Below are positions 25,701-40,700 of a stretch of DNA of 64,000 nucleotides, piece by piece (positions within the stretch are counted from its first letter, which is position 1; the number at the start of each line of letters is the position of its first letter). Source of the DNA: Mactromeris polynyma. Its lineage: Eukaryota; Mollusca; Bivalvia; Venerida; Mactridae. The notes under the pieces are model-generated. The model was not told the DNA's origin, searched no databases, and was given only the letters and a program-made list of their open reading frames with translations. The translations under genes were made by a program, and so were the position numbers. The stretch is taken from NCBI GenBank assembly GCA_032209605.1, contig JASFXZ010000093.1, positions 124,001 through 188,000 of the forward strand, given 5' to 3'.

Positions 25701-28700
25701 ACAAAGTGCATGACGCCGTGATGCAGATACAAACCTGTTACCATGCCAACCATGGTGATGTCAACTGCCTTCACTTATAACCAAATATGCAAATAACTCA
25801 AAATATTTTTGTCTTACCGAGATATGAAAAAAACTTACTGCCCTAAACATACAAAAAACACCCATTGAGAAATTATGGCATTTTTTTGTTGTCATGGCGA
25901 TATTTTTGATGATATTATGAGGATGATACGTAATCAAGATATGTTTTTTTTTGTATAATAAATTCTTCCTTTCATTTTGCAGGGTTTTTAACAATGTTCA
26001 AGCAAGCTTACCTTTGTAATTCCATCAAAACACCTGATAAAATTAAGCATTTGGTATGGTTGAAAGTAATCTATATATAACACTACAAAATCCAAGAATT
26101 GTCTAGATGACCATTAGCCAAATGTATATACAGTTACACTTAAATAGACCTCGTTAATATAATCCACCTTAAACATCTGGATGTACGTACCTTACATTTA
26201 GCAATACATGAACATAAATCTCAATCAAAAGTAAATAGGCCCCATAATTGTATAGAATAAAAACTTCCACAATAATCTCCACCCTTTTCATATGGAATTT
26301 TCATATTTAAGGACAGGAATTTTTTGACCATAAGTATTATCATCTTAAACTTAAAGAATCAGATTACTTTGTGTTCAAAATATCGCACTGATATGATTGA
26401 AATAATGCAAACAAATGTATCTTGCATTTTGAAGAAAAAGTGAGTTGGATCTACGATAAAAACTTAAAATGTGTTGGGGGGGGGGATCCGATATATATCT
26501 CAACTTTTTTGAGTCCATTATAATAAAATGCCTAGAAATTTATGAAGACAAACCTAGCTTTTCACTTTCTTGATGGGAATATTTTTCTTAAATAAAAATT
26601 CAATAAATATAAATCAGTATTCAAGATGTAGACAGACTACATGCACGTATATTTTTTTTTGAAGCATACAAATTTAGAAGTGTATGATTGACACATAAAT
26701 GTGACAAAAATGGGGTATTCCAAAAAAAATCAAAAGCAAAAAATATACTTTCAACGTAAATGGTTCAATTTTAACCCTGAATTGTATAAACAGTTTATCA
26801 ACATTAAATCAAACATAAAATTCAACCAATCCTGGTTTCCGGGAAGAGACTATGTCCATATAAGGACATCATGCACTCACCATGATCTTCTTCTTTGGCA
26901 TGAAATTTCATATGATGAACCACACAGAGAAGAAAGTTATACGTTCTGTTTCAAATCAATCATTTAAAACTATAAATTGAATCATTTCCAAAAGAACGCG
27001 TTGTAGCTTGTAGGACGATAATTTACAGAGAAAAATAATCTTACTGACAAATTTGTGACCAAATCATTTCATGTACTTCAAAGAATAACATATTTGTCCT
27101 ATTTAACATGCCTGCCCTATTAGACGCGCCCCTCATTATTGAGAAAGTACTAGGTGGCGCACAAGGCACGTTAATTAGAACAAAAGTTCAATGAGCATTT
27201 TTATACAAAAATTAAAAATCAGGCTGTGCTAAATATTTCCAGCATGATTTGCAGAAAATACCTTAACCACTACATCAAAAATATGAAACAGAACAATATC
27301 TTATTCTATACTGCATAGTTCCATCAATTTTAAAAGAATATCATGAATTCCAATTAGGTGTATTTTCAACATAACAGACAAAGAGAGATCACATCAACTA
27401 ATCAAGGTCCATATGACAGCTGCTTAAATCAAGCATTCAATGACAGAATATTGCAAAATGAGGAAAAAAACTGCTTCAAAAGAAATGCAAAAACACATTT
27501 TTGTTGATCCAAGTAATAGATAATCAATGGATTTATAGCATACCTGCTGATGAGCGTCGGACTGCAAGTGAATGTCGTACTCTATCTGTTTCGAGAAAGT
27601 CATGACACAAGAACGACATAAAAGTTCATCTCCACGAGGTTCAAGGTGGGTCAGGGAAACTTTTATCCTCCTTTGAGATGCAGGCTGGAAGAAATTACTT
27701 CATGTATACATGTGTGATTTGTAATTTTACACATTAAACTACTGGGATACATACAAAACACCAATTTCAGTTACAATTCAGGAAAAAAATCCACAACAAA
27801 ATTGTGGTATGCAGCAAACTGTTTATGTATAAAGTAATTATTTAAGCTACATGATTCTAAATAATGCAAAGTCCAAGTATCTTAATTACGTTAAGTCAGA
27901 CAAGACATCTCTTCTGATTAACAGGGAAGTAATTGCCCGCATGTTTTGAAAAGTCTTGTGTATAAGATTAGTGCAATCCAGCAAGTTACAGACGACTTTC
28001 ATTCCACATTTGTTAGGTAAAAAAGCAGAAATCAGCTAAAAAACAAGAGGAAAATTTCGCTGTGACAGTTCTTCTATAAATTAGAATAATATGTTCTCTT
28101 CAGACAGTTTGTATGTGTCTGTTTTCAGCACTAGACAAAATCAAATACCATCTAATTTCTGTAGGACTACTAGGCTAGCACCAGTTATCAAATAATGGTA
28201 GTCAAATTTGTTAAATAATTAATTTGATGAGCTTTTTACTGTAAAATTCTCTTTTATGAGACAATTTTAAGCAAATTTTATTTTAGTAGGCAGTTCAGTG
28301 TTTTAATAGCCATTGGCTATCTGTCTACCAACTAGAGCTAGCCAAAGAAATATTTAGTCTTGTCCATCACTTTTAACCTTGAGCAAACCCCCTCCAGGCC
28401 AGAATGTCCCACTTACCTTATCAGCAGGTAACGGAATGATATCATTGGATGGTAACGGTATATCGTCATGTTTATTCTGCCCCGATGGGTCACTTGGTAA
28501 TGGAATATTTCCCATATCAGGTGATGGTAGTGGAATATCTCCGTCATCCGGTAAAGGAATATCAGCATGGGATGGTAGAGGTTTTTCAGGTGATGGGGAT
28601 GGTAGGGGTATTTCTGCAGCAGATAATGTCATGCTGTTGTTCCCTGTCGGTATGATGATTGGAGTCTTGGTCTGAGTAGGACCAACACCGTCTGAAATAA

Positions 28701-31700
28701 TAAAAAAAACAGAATTGAGACTTGGTACAATATAGTTTGTAAGCAGCTGGCATTCTGACATATCTGATAAAAAATAATCTCATAAAAATCGAGAAAATTT
28801 ATAATAAACAAACAAGGAAATAATTGTTGCCCTGACGAAGACTGAAGGTCAGAGGTTGTCTATGGATTCGTCTGATAAAGCGCTAACTACTTCAGAGAAG
28901 GATATGTTCACATAAGGTCAGTATCATTATATGACTTAAGTATTGTTCTACACTCAGAACACAGAATGTTTCAGGTGTTCTTAACAACTAATTATAAGAC
29001 TGCACTGCAGGCTAACATTTTGAGAATAAATACAAATACAAGTGCCTGAGACATAGTTATCAATTTTCAGGAAATACTCCGCTCCTTTCCCAGAACGACG
29101 ACATAAATGGAAGACAGTCATACAATTCTTGCATAAATTCATGTTTTACACTCACATTATAAGAATGATTACATCCAATACACTTCAGACTAATATTAAT
29201 TCTTAATCCAAGTATCATAGTACACAATGAAAAGTCTATCCATGATATATAGTCGTTTTTCAAGAGTTCTAGACACTAAGAAACATCTAAAACATGAAGA
29301 GATATATCCTACATTCTGATGCAACTTCAACCCAATTCAAGATTAAACACATGCAAACTCAATGAGTAAATAAATGAAGCAAATATCTTCCCTTATAATT
29401 CATACTTTTATAAGGAAGCTTATTTATTTAATTTCCCCATAGCTCGATAAAACTTTGTCTAAACACTGTCCTAGCATGCATTGTAACTCAATAATATGCT
29501 GTAAAGTGCACCTTTTTGATACACAACGAACTTTGCTTAGCTTTGTATAAACCCTTTTAATACTACCACTTCCTAGTATACAAGGAAAAACACATATATT
29601 TAACATTGCCAAAAAATATATCAGACTCATTATTACTGTGAATTATTTTAACATCCTTGTTTTAAGTCCATTTTCAAAGATATTTGGTTACACTAATACA
29701 TGAAGTTCAGTGTTGTTACAACTTTATTATGCTAATATGAAATATAACTATATAAAATACTTCAAAATGGTAATTTTAAACGTCAGTTAGGTTTTTACCA
29801 TAACTGTAGCACGTAACCACCAGCAATTTATTCAATTATGAAAAATACATTCCCACAATACAAAGTCAGTGTACAGTACTTGCACAGCTACATAAACCAC
29901 ACATTTAGAACCATGCTTTATATGTATTGATTTAATAAGTAACACTATACTTTAAAATTCACAAAGTGTCTATTATATTTACTATACAAAGTCAATGAAT
30001 AAAGATATAATTATATACAATGACATAAGATTATATCAAGGAACGACTACGACCTTAAATAGTTAATATACAGTTAAGATCATTAGTAATAAAGTCCATT
30101 TTTAAAATCAGAGGCCAAAGGTTCAAACACCATTCACATGAATAAGAATAGCAACCTTATTGAACTGTTAATTCACTTATATAAATCAAACTTCCAGTTT
30201 AATCATGAAAGAAACGTTTTATATAGTGCTGTTAGATTGACTGCGAACAGGTGTATGAACTTTCAGGACAGATCCATGTAGGTAAGGAAATGCTCTAGTG
30301 CGTAAAGCTATAACTGCTGTTTGGATTACTTTTTATCAAAACAAGATTGCAGACAAACACGAACATTATGATACACCTATTATGAAATGTAATGATCCAG
30401 GTAATATATTCAAACTTTTGTGGTTAATAAAACTGCACTATAACAGACTGTTAAATGTGTACTGTACTCAAAAAGCAAGTTTTGATAAGTTAAATCTTGG
30501 CCTGTGGCCCCTAAAAGGGCCAATCCATTAAGATTCTGAAGACTGGCCCATGTTGCCTTACATATTGCATCACCACTACATCCAAATTAATTTTTCCTTG
30601 ATTATTTCAAGTATCATGAAAACAGTTTTAGTCAGCTGTTGAACATTTTGATTGCTCCCATTTCTTCAATATTGGCAGGGCATGCCATACACAGGGAATA
30701 ATGTCTGTACCTTCCAGGCTGCTTGGTCTAGGGCGTGGTCCACCTTCCAAACATCCACCCCCGCCTCTAGCTGGTTTCTCTGTAGTCAACACTATGCTGT
30801 TACTCTGAAATATACAAAGTGTTAGAACAGAATTATTAGAAAGTCAACTATCGAGTCAGGGAGCTCATTCTCCTAGCTTATGTACAATGAGTATATCATA
30901 TCTGTAAATCTCATTTTCACTTCCCGCCAATTTCTTCAGTTATTAAATCTTCCGTAGTATTTCACATACGCACACACCATGCAATCAGTCGACCAAACAA
31001 AAAAAGTTCCTGTTTCAAAGCAAAACTACCTTGTTCCTCAACTAGCAAATGATAACTTCCTAACCAAGTGTTACCACCAATCTTACTGTCAATTTTGCCA
31101 CAATTTCAACCTCATTTTTGGATCACTAAAATTTCCTTAACTAAATCCTGGCCAGTGGTTTAGGAGATATTGTATTGATAAAAAAAGAGAAAAGAAAGAC
31201 GACAGACAAACAGACAATCATAGTAATCACAGTAGCTAACCCCGAGCAGAACGATGCTAAAGTCAGCAAATGATAAGCCACCAATGTCTCGTTTTGACAG
31301 TTTCAGGACTTTTGTTCAATAAAATCCGTACTTTATGACCACTCAAGCTATATCCTGTATTTGTGTAGCAAGGCTAACACAATGCATTAAGTTTCCTGCA
31401 CTCACCAAGAAGAGGAAAATAGAACTTTAAAAATACATTTCATGTTATAACAATTTGTGACAATGACAGTGTAGGAAATGTGCAACAACTGTCAGACATA
31501 ATTAAAAGCAAAGGCATGAATATGCCGTATGCTCACTTACAATGATTATACACTTAACTTTTTGTTAGCTATGAGAAATGGAACACTTGAAATTTTCCTT
31601 CAACATAATTGTATCACCACAGTTAATGGATTATTGACATGAATTGTTTGTGTTTTAGAACTAATTCAACACACACAAGAGAGTTTTGTTGCCACAATCT

Positions 31701-34700
31701 ACAGTAGAACCAAGACACAACAACACAAATGCACACGATATGATAGGACAATATCCTAGCAGGAAGTAAGGCTTATATATCAGTTAACATTAATTTGACA
31801 TTATGCATGTCAGTTGATGAAATTAAATATTTCATATACAGTCAAACTTTGAGTTGAGCACAGAGCTCTAGAAATCTACTACTCCGATGTCCCGGACAAG
31901 TCTAATACTGAGTCTGGCTACCAACAGTTGAGTTGAAGTTAGTTCTGGACAAGTCTGTTTTCAAGCAAACCAACAACAGCAATTGTTCAGTTGTAAGTCA
32001 AACCTTAGAATTCCACTAACACATACATGTATGTGATTATTAATTTGAGATTGTGGAGCTATCATTGTGTATGTTTATTTGTTACTAAATTGACTGATAT
32101 TCTCGGACAACTAGCTTCCTATGTCGGACAAGTCAAATTTTACATTTCCATTAGTTCGGGACAAGTGTCTTTGAAAAAAATTCTAGAGCCCTGGTGCAGC
32201 CTGTCAAAGGAAACACAAATGTGGCAGCTCAGAGTAGATCGCTGTTTGGATACAAGTGTATTTAATAAGAAAAGAGCCATTTGGTATTCATAACACAAGC
32301 AACTGCTTAATGTGGGAGAACACTGACAAAGGTCCACCTTTACAAACGTTTCTCAGTTTCTGAGCACAAATCAGAATCTAAAAGCTTACAATGGAACCGG
32401 AATACTTAGAATTTATATCAGCATAAAATACACAAAGTTTTCTGGAATTCGGGGCATTCTTACAATGAACAAAGATATGTGTTCTGAAAGATAAATAAAT
32501 TGAATAAATCAAGATTATTATAGGCAACAATGTTATTTTAGGAGATATTAAAATGTAAACAAAGGTATTCCTCAATGAATGGATATGGAAACAACAGCTG
32601 GTTGAAGTATGCAAGAATGTGTGAGTGACAACGAAGCCTCTTGAATAGTGTTTAAGTTGGTCTAAACAAAAACACTGCAGAATGATGAAATACTACATAA
32701 TGGCATCAGATTTCAAGGTAAGCCCCTAGCCTGAAGCCCAGGGCAAATCACATCAGCTTTCAAGGTAACCTACTAGCCCAAGCCCAGGGCAAATCACATC
32801 AGCTTTCAAGGTAACCTACTAGCCCAAGCCCAGGGCAAGTGACACTTCAGCCTTCAAGGTAACCTACTAGCCCAAGCCCAGGGCAAGTCACATCAGCTTT
32901 CAAGGTAACCTACTAGCCCAAGCCCAGGGCAAGTCACATCAGCTTTCAAGGTAACCTACTAGCCCAAGCCCAGGGCAAGTCACATCAGCCTTCAAGGTAA
33001 CCTACTAGCCCAAGCCCAGGGCAAGTCACATCAGCTTTCAAGGTAACCTACTAGCCCAAGCCCAGGGCAAGTCACATCAGCTTTCAAGGTAATCTACTAG
33101 CCCAAGCCCAGGGCAAGTCACATCAGCTTTCAAGGTAATCTACTAGCCCAAGCCCAGGGCAAATCACATCAGTTTTCAAGGTAATCTACTAGCCCAAGCC
33201 CAGGGCAAGTCACATCAGTTTTCAAGGTAACCTACTAGCCCAAGCCCAGGGCAAGTCACATCAGCTTTCAAGGTAACCTACTAGCCCAAGCCCAGGCAAG
33301 TGACACTTCAGCCTTCAAGGTAACCCACTAGCCCAAGCCCAGCACAAGTCACATCAGTTTTCAAGGTAACCTACTAGCCCAAGCCCAGGGCAAATCACAT
33401 CAGTTTTCAAGGTAACCTACTAGCCCAAGCCCAGGGCAAGTGACACTTCAGCCTTCAAGGTAACCTACTAGCCCAAGCCCAGGGCAAGTCACATCAGCTT
33501 TCAAGGTAACCTACTAGCCCAAGCCCAGGGCAAGTCACATCAGTTTTCAAGGTAACCTACTAGCCCAAGCCCAGGGCAAGTCACATCAGTTTTCAAGGTA
33601 ATCTACTAGCCCAAGCCCAGGGCAAGTCACATCAGCCTTCAAGGTAACCCACTAGCCCAAGCCCAGGCAAGTGACACTTCAGCCTTCAAGGTAACCCACT
33701 AGCCCAAGCCCAGCACAAGTCACATCAGTTTTCAAGGTAACCCCCAAGCTTGAAGCCCAGGGCAAGTCACTTGAATTTTAGGCAAGCAAGAAATCCTGGG
33801 TGCTAAGCTGGAATAGGCAAGTTTAATTTTAATGAAACAGTTTGCTGGGAATTGAGAAAATTCATCCATAGTTTTTAACAAATAGTTTGTAATAATTGAC
33901 TTTACTATTTTTAAAAAAAAGAGTGATCAATGTAAGTTTGGACTAAGTAAGAATGCTTTCAGGCAAATGTTTTTTTTTGTGTAACTTGTCTGAATAAGGA
34001 ATTGAGGCAAAACCTGGATATTATAAAAAACAACAATATTCTTGTCAAAGTCATGTTAATTCTCACTTCAGTGAACCCATGGTGAAGTATTATGTGCAAT
34101 TTGTATACATATCCACATCAGAAATGTTCTCAAGTACAAATTTTATCTTAGCAATCTTTATACTTGAAATAAAATGCATCAAGAATTTGAACAAAAATAA
34201 ATCATATCCTAAAACCTAAATTAACTATTGCATGAAGAATCACAATTTGTCAAATGTGTACAACTACAGGTTCCTGATACAAACATCTGTTCAGGTAAAA
34301 AAGTTTTTTTTTAGTCTGGTTAAAATTAAGAATATTTTTGGCAAACTCCAAAATATCAATATATAAATACAATCAGAAATCAATTATATACACACTCATA
34401 CACAAGGCATTGTTTAGCTGGGGGAAGAAATTTGCCACCTGACAGGAATACAGCCATATGTTATCAAATCATACTTTCTCTTTTCAACCAGGTGTTCAGA
34501 TAAAAGGAGGAAGTAAGCATTAAGCATGTATCCGCAGGAAAACAAAGAATAAATCAGGAAATTAAACAAAGTCTGAACCAAAGGTTCTAATGCAATGTCA
34601 TTAAGATAAGTTCATTATGATTCCATTTTCACAAGAAGTGTAGACTCTTATTATTTCTGCAAATTTTCATAATGGCCTCCAATTTATAATGCCAATTACC

Positions 34701-37700
34701 TTTTGGCAGTCCATTTTCACTTGAGTATGAAAACCTCATATTGAAAGTGTTGCATTTGTAAAACCTTAAATCAGATTTTATGCATGTTTTCTAAGGGTAT
34801 TTATGAGAAATATAACCTATCATCATTTGGCTAAATTTAAAAACATCTTTGGTAAAAGAAAGACCCAAGGTAATAAAATTGCAGGTGTAAATTACCAGCC
34901 AGGTTAAACATAATCATGAAATTATAACTTGCATAAATCAGATTTTAAAACACATTATTCTATACACACATAAATACAGACACCTTGAATGTACCCTGTC
35001 AATAGACCAATTTGTTATGTTTACAACAATCTACAGCTCTTCTTTCAAAACTATGAATAGAAATTCATAACTTTCTCTCAAAATTGTTAAGCAAAATTTT
35101 TATAACAATACAAGTATACAACAATTCAATTCAACCAAAGGTAAATATTTTTTGACTGAGTAAAGTACCTTAGTAAGTAACTTACTTGCTTTGCTACTAT
35201 GCACACAGTTTCGTAACCAAATTCTAACTCATTCGATCAATTGTTCAATAATTTATCAGAAACATTATTGTCATAGATCAATTATTAATATCACCTGAAG
35301 TGTAGTTCAAACAAAATCACAATTTGAATTCAATCACTTTTAACTTCAATCCATTTCCACAGACGTCAAGTCTATGTCACAGACTACATTATCCCCGCAC
35401 AATTTGTCATCATTGATCTCTAGGACAGAATGATTTTATCTAAATAAATGACAGAATCCTTCGAGTATAATTCAGTTCCACATCCACTTGGTTAAAAATC
35501 ACTGAATATATTCCCGACAAGAATAGAACAAAAAAATCCAATCAAGCCTATAACCACAACGGTCAAAGAATCAAACACATCCGAATGCAACAATAAAGAG
35601 GAAATAATTCACACAAAGGGTAAGCTCAACAATGCAAGTGAAGTAACTGGAGTGTTCTGTTCAAATAGCACAGATCTGCCAACCAACTCTTGGATACATA
35701 AACATTGACTGGTTCAATGACGAAACATATAAATATTTAAACAGATAATTGTCACGGAAAATAACACTTTTTCTCCATATTGTCTGCGCGCACACTGGAA
35801 GAACGTTTTCAGCTGGTTTATTGATCACATATAATCGAGTAACCTCAATAATAATTTTAACAATAAAATACGAAAGATTAAACTGACAAGAGAAAGTGGA
35901 TGTTCTACTTGAATAAAGAGATTATCTTTTCAGTTTTAAACAAAGATAAATCATGCTCAGACTAGATTTCCCTGTTTAATAAATCTGTCACAAAAAAAAA
36001 TCACAAAATTTCAGTACAAAGGGATTGTGGGTAAATCCTATGTCTTCCTTTGTTGCTTGACAAAACAGACAAGTCATCGAAACCTGTGATTAAGATTTTC
36101 AAACATATCTCTGCTAATTTAAATTCCTTGCAGAATGCATACTACTTGCTAGGTTTCACAAAATGTTGTCAAGGTAACAATATGCCATTATATTAGCCAC
36201 AGAAAACTGCAAATATGATTTAAAGCCAGAGAAAAAATGCTGTTAGCAAAACAAAAATTGAACAACGAATCCATAATGGGAAGTAATCAATCCTTACTAA
36301 AGCCAGTCAAGTGAAAATGACATTCAGCCACACAATATGGTAATACATTCTGCAAACAGACAGAGAGTGTTTTGTAAAACCATGAGTTCTGCACAGGAGT
36401 GCAAACCAGAAGTGCCAACCAACCACTTGTTCAATTTAGGGAACAACAATCAACACTACATTTGTACATCAATGCATCATTGCTAGTAATCGTCAACCCC
36501 TACCCTGGTACTGGCCACCTCTACAACATACCAGCTTGACAAAAATGTCAGTTAGGAACCTTTCGTTACAACAAAGGAGGTGTTTCGTTAAAACTTATGT
36601 AAGTTAAAATGACTGTAGAACAAATAATTACAATTATGGTATCATAACACTCACTCTTGAAGACTAAGACTTCCAAGGTTATTAAGTAGTACTTGCACCA
36701 AACTGAGGGATTGTGAAGTTTGCAGTTCAACCTAGTCTAAGGTATGATTTGAACTCACAACTTTCGAATCAGGAATCACTGGCACTCTTCTCCTGACCCT
36801 CACTCTACCTCTCAAATGGGGTAACTCTAAATCCAGACATGACATGACACAAGTGCTATGCAAAATACAAATAAATGTAAGCCCTGATATATACATGTTC
36901 AATGGATTAGGAACAACGTTACCAAGCATTAGACAAGCAGAGAACTTATCAGACAATGAATTCTTACTGTGTGTCTATGTAAATTTTTCAGCTAATCATT
37001 CAAAGCCTGATCGATAGAAAACTGACTGAACTGACAATTTATGAGCTCAGTACAAGATTATAAAACGCACCATCTGATTTCATATTTAATTACAACAATC
37101 GTGCATGGAACTCTGAAAGATATTTCTGTCTAAATGAAGAAGGCTCGATCTCTGAATGAATCAGCAAATCAGAGAAAATATTCAAATATTCAAACATGTG
37201 TATTTAAACAAGATAAAACACAGCCATAAACTGAAGTCACCTATTGTCAGACATAAAATTCTCATCCCCCTACTTTCTCTGATTTAAGTCTACAAAGTCC
37301 CTAAGCTTCTTATTTTACATGTACAATAGAAACCTTAAATGAGCCATGTATCAGTGTATACATTTGTATAGTGTGTCTACTACTTAACATATATTTCTTC
37401 ATACAGTAGACAGACTGGCACTTGCAACATTATACATTAATAATTATATTATCACCAACACGGTCCAATGAAAAACAAGGGGCCAGGTAATTGATAATTG
37501 AACATTTAATTAATCAAGCAATTAAATAAACAAAACTGGCATAATGTACTGCAAGGGAACTTTGTATTAAGCTCAAACAAGGCCACACATCTGGCAGAAT
37601 ACAATACCATTTTGACACAAACTGTAAGCAAATGTTGCCTCTAGCCAGATTGTTAAAAAAATAAACATGATGTAATCTAAATGCAATATAATATGAAGAC

Positions 37701-40700
37701 CAGGCCACAGTTTTGCACCATTAACAAGAATCAATTTAAATTCAAGCAAAGACCCTGTTGGCATGCTTCAACCATTTAAAATGCATGTTTATAATAAATA
37801 ACAGGCATTCATATCATTAAGCCTGGCATGTTTAACAGGTAAATGGGAACATGAAGAGTTTCCTATAACAACCAACGTTTCTGTTAAACAATCCACTTCA
37901 TAATGCCCCAGGCTGATCTGAGTAAGTAAATAATTGATCAGTTTTCTGAAAGTACCCACATTAAATCATGATCACGATGAAACTACAGACTCAGCATATG
38001 CAGAGGTGATAGATTATACACATACTGCTATTTCATTACTTCGCTCAAGTAACAAATGTGACTAACTTTGGCCTGAAGACCCATCCTGACCACCATCGAA
38101 TCTTTGCCCTTAAATTGTTCAATGAAAACCTCAAGATGAGGACGAAGGAGGCTAAAATCTTGTACAACTTCCTTTGAAACCAACCTCATGATACACTGCA
38201 GATCTCGAATCATTTTTTGTAGATAGAATAGGAATCTGGGACAGAAGACTCACTGGATAACATATCGATAACATCAAAAGGCACAAAGAGATTTATCAAG
38301 TGAAGGGAGAAGTAGATAAACTGCCAGATTCAACTAATCAAACCACAAACATTACATCCATTGTTACTTTACAGACAAATCAATTGTGATTCAACCTAAT
38401 ACATCACAGAAGTGATTCTGTCCAGATAGGTGTTCCCATTCCATCAGGGTCTTCCAATAATGAATGAATAACACCGCAACCTCTATATAACCTGATTGAT
38501 TTAGTCCAAGACTGCATCATACAAATATCAAATCATCAATACTTTCTGAATATGCCTGATCAATAATCTCCAAATATTACCAGTGCCATTATTACATAAC
38601 ACCTATCCATTTGAAGTTTCATGCAACACTTAAATCAAGTAAAGTATACTGTAGTTTAAAATTCTCTTCAATATAAGCATCAGATTGTCTAGGAATAAAA
38701 TAGCAATTTGTAATCTTTCAACAAAATGATACGATTCATTAAGTTCTACTGTCTGTTCTTCTTTAATACTTGACAGAACTTTAACACTAGTTGACCTTGT
38801 CTGCCTCACTAAATCGAGTGTTCAACGCAAGACTATCGTAACTCAAAATGAGAATGATGCAAACACAGGCAGCAACAATATGCTCCCTAAAATGTTGTTT
38901 TTTTTCATTTAAGCACAAAGAACTCTTCATTGCCAGGAAATATCTTGATTTATGCAAAATTTCATCACCTTTGTGTAAGAAATTAAACAATTGCAAATCT
39001 CAGAAACAAGAGAGCCATCATAGCTCTGTATCGCTCACCTGAGTAGCTGTAAAAGTTTGTAACTTGGCCTATATTTCATTTATATCTAGACAAAACCTCT
39101 GTCAAGATACCATGACAAATAGGTCAGATATGTGGCCTCTGGAGTAACAAGTATATTCTAATGTAAGTGACATTATGACCTAGTTTTCAAATCAGGTAGA
39201 AAATGGGGCCAAGTCCTTTTCAATGATTTGACCAAGTTCCACCTAGTTTTTGCCCCTACATAACCCAATTTAAAATGTGATACATAGTTCATGAAGATAA
39301 AATGACCATGTTTCATACAGCCCAGAAAAAGTTTGGCCCCATGAGTGTTAACAAGGTATTTTATGATCTGACCAAGTGACCTAATTTTCAACCGCACATA
39401 GCCGCTAATTTCAAAATTAACATAGGTTTTTCATAAAGATAAATAGTCTGATTATCTTGAATGAAGATCAGGCAGAAAATCTTTATTCAAGATTTTATTA
39501 AGGAAAAAAATTTTGACCATGTTTCATTAAAATGGGGTCAAATATGAGATCTCTCGAGTTCTAAAACAAGTGTTGGCCATCTCATGCTCAGGTGAGCTAA
39601 TGAGGGTCTTCTTTGCACTTAACTAGCCTAAATCAGACACATGGTATCTGTTTGTAAATTCATTAAGTTTTATGGCAGAAAATCTGAAGAAAATCAGCCT
39701 TTAGTTTCATTGTGTAAATTAATTATCAGGTTGTAAACCTATGCATTTATTCATCAAGTATTCTATTTCCAGTACAAAAAATTTAATCAAACCCAGACCT
39801 AACATCAAAGTTTGCATGTTTATTTAGTGCCCGGTACACTGATTCAAAGTATACACATCAGTTATCAGATGTGTCACACTGTCTGAAAGCTGTCAGGGAA
39901 GTTTCATTGAAATCCAATAAGTAGTTTTTAAGTTATTATCTAGTAAACGGTGTGATGGATGTGTGGCCGGATGCACAAAGCAGCGACTATAAAAAATTAT
40001 GCTCTTCATTCAGGGAACATAAAACACTGGTACTCTTTAACAAACCCTTAAGTATTACCAACCAGTCCTCAAATCAGGTGTATATATGTAGGCAGTGTAT
40101 AATAGATCAGCAGGTATCATCAGCAGACATGCAATCACCCACAGGATAATCATTACTGTCGATGTAATCAACAGAGGTGTAAGTCTCCCAGTAGAGTATA
40201 ACAGTATGATTCCACACAATCAAGTAATTCCATGCTATCTATCTCCTATTTCCTGGGATGTATCATCGCATGGTTTACCAATGAGAGACAGTGCCTTCAC
40301 CAGATAGAAAACATAAAATTACTTCCTTTTTGGAATATTGCATTTATATAAATACCCCCTTTGCAAAATATACCCCCTCCCCCTGAGCAATTCTTACAAA
40401 TGTTACGGTACTAGATATGGCAAGTTAAGGCTCTCTCAGGAAAGTAGGGGGACATTTTGACCTTCTTGCACTTTATAAAGCATTGAACTTCACCCATTCA
40501 TCCACAATAGACAAACTGAAACCTTTTTTGCTATAAATATGCTATAATTATATACCACTATTAAATACTGAAGTTCAACCTAAAATGAAGAAAGAGCTAA
40601 AATAAAAGTATTGCCATCCATCATGGCTCAATTAATTAATTAAAGTCCTAATTTTCATCTATTAAAGACACTGCATACTGAGGTGTTTCCTCAAACAAGT

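Larger units (their letters stand above)
12112..27543 (-). other. Intron 4 of the GPATCH8-like gene (15.4 kb)
   Basis: This long intron holds MITE-like inverted-repeat elements (12602-12796, 17585-17780, 21976-22223), tRNA-derived SINEs (14645-14895, 16440-16560), a fragment of the CTCACCTGAG-ended repeat near 14300, a poly-C run near 16207 and a GAT-rich microsatellite near 25.5 kb. Short open frames here (for example 18781-19038 and 26701-26967) lack splice context or recognisable domains. No exon was recognised on either strand. Confidence 0.7.

Noticed and set aside
25550..25780. 76-codon plus-strand frame
   Set aside because: Starts in a GAT microsatellite and has no domain.
28354..28416. 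Extension of exon 3 to the stop at 28354, or use of a GTTAAA donor at 28377
   Set aside because: A perfect AAG|GTAAGT donor at 28416 gives the same phase and a direct join to the zinc-finger exon.
32715..33740. Array looked at as a possible CRISPR
   Set aside because: Units are contiguous with no unique spacers, and the genome is eukaryotic.
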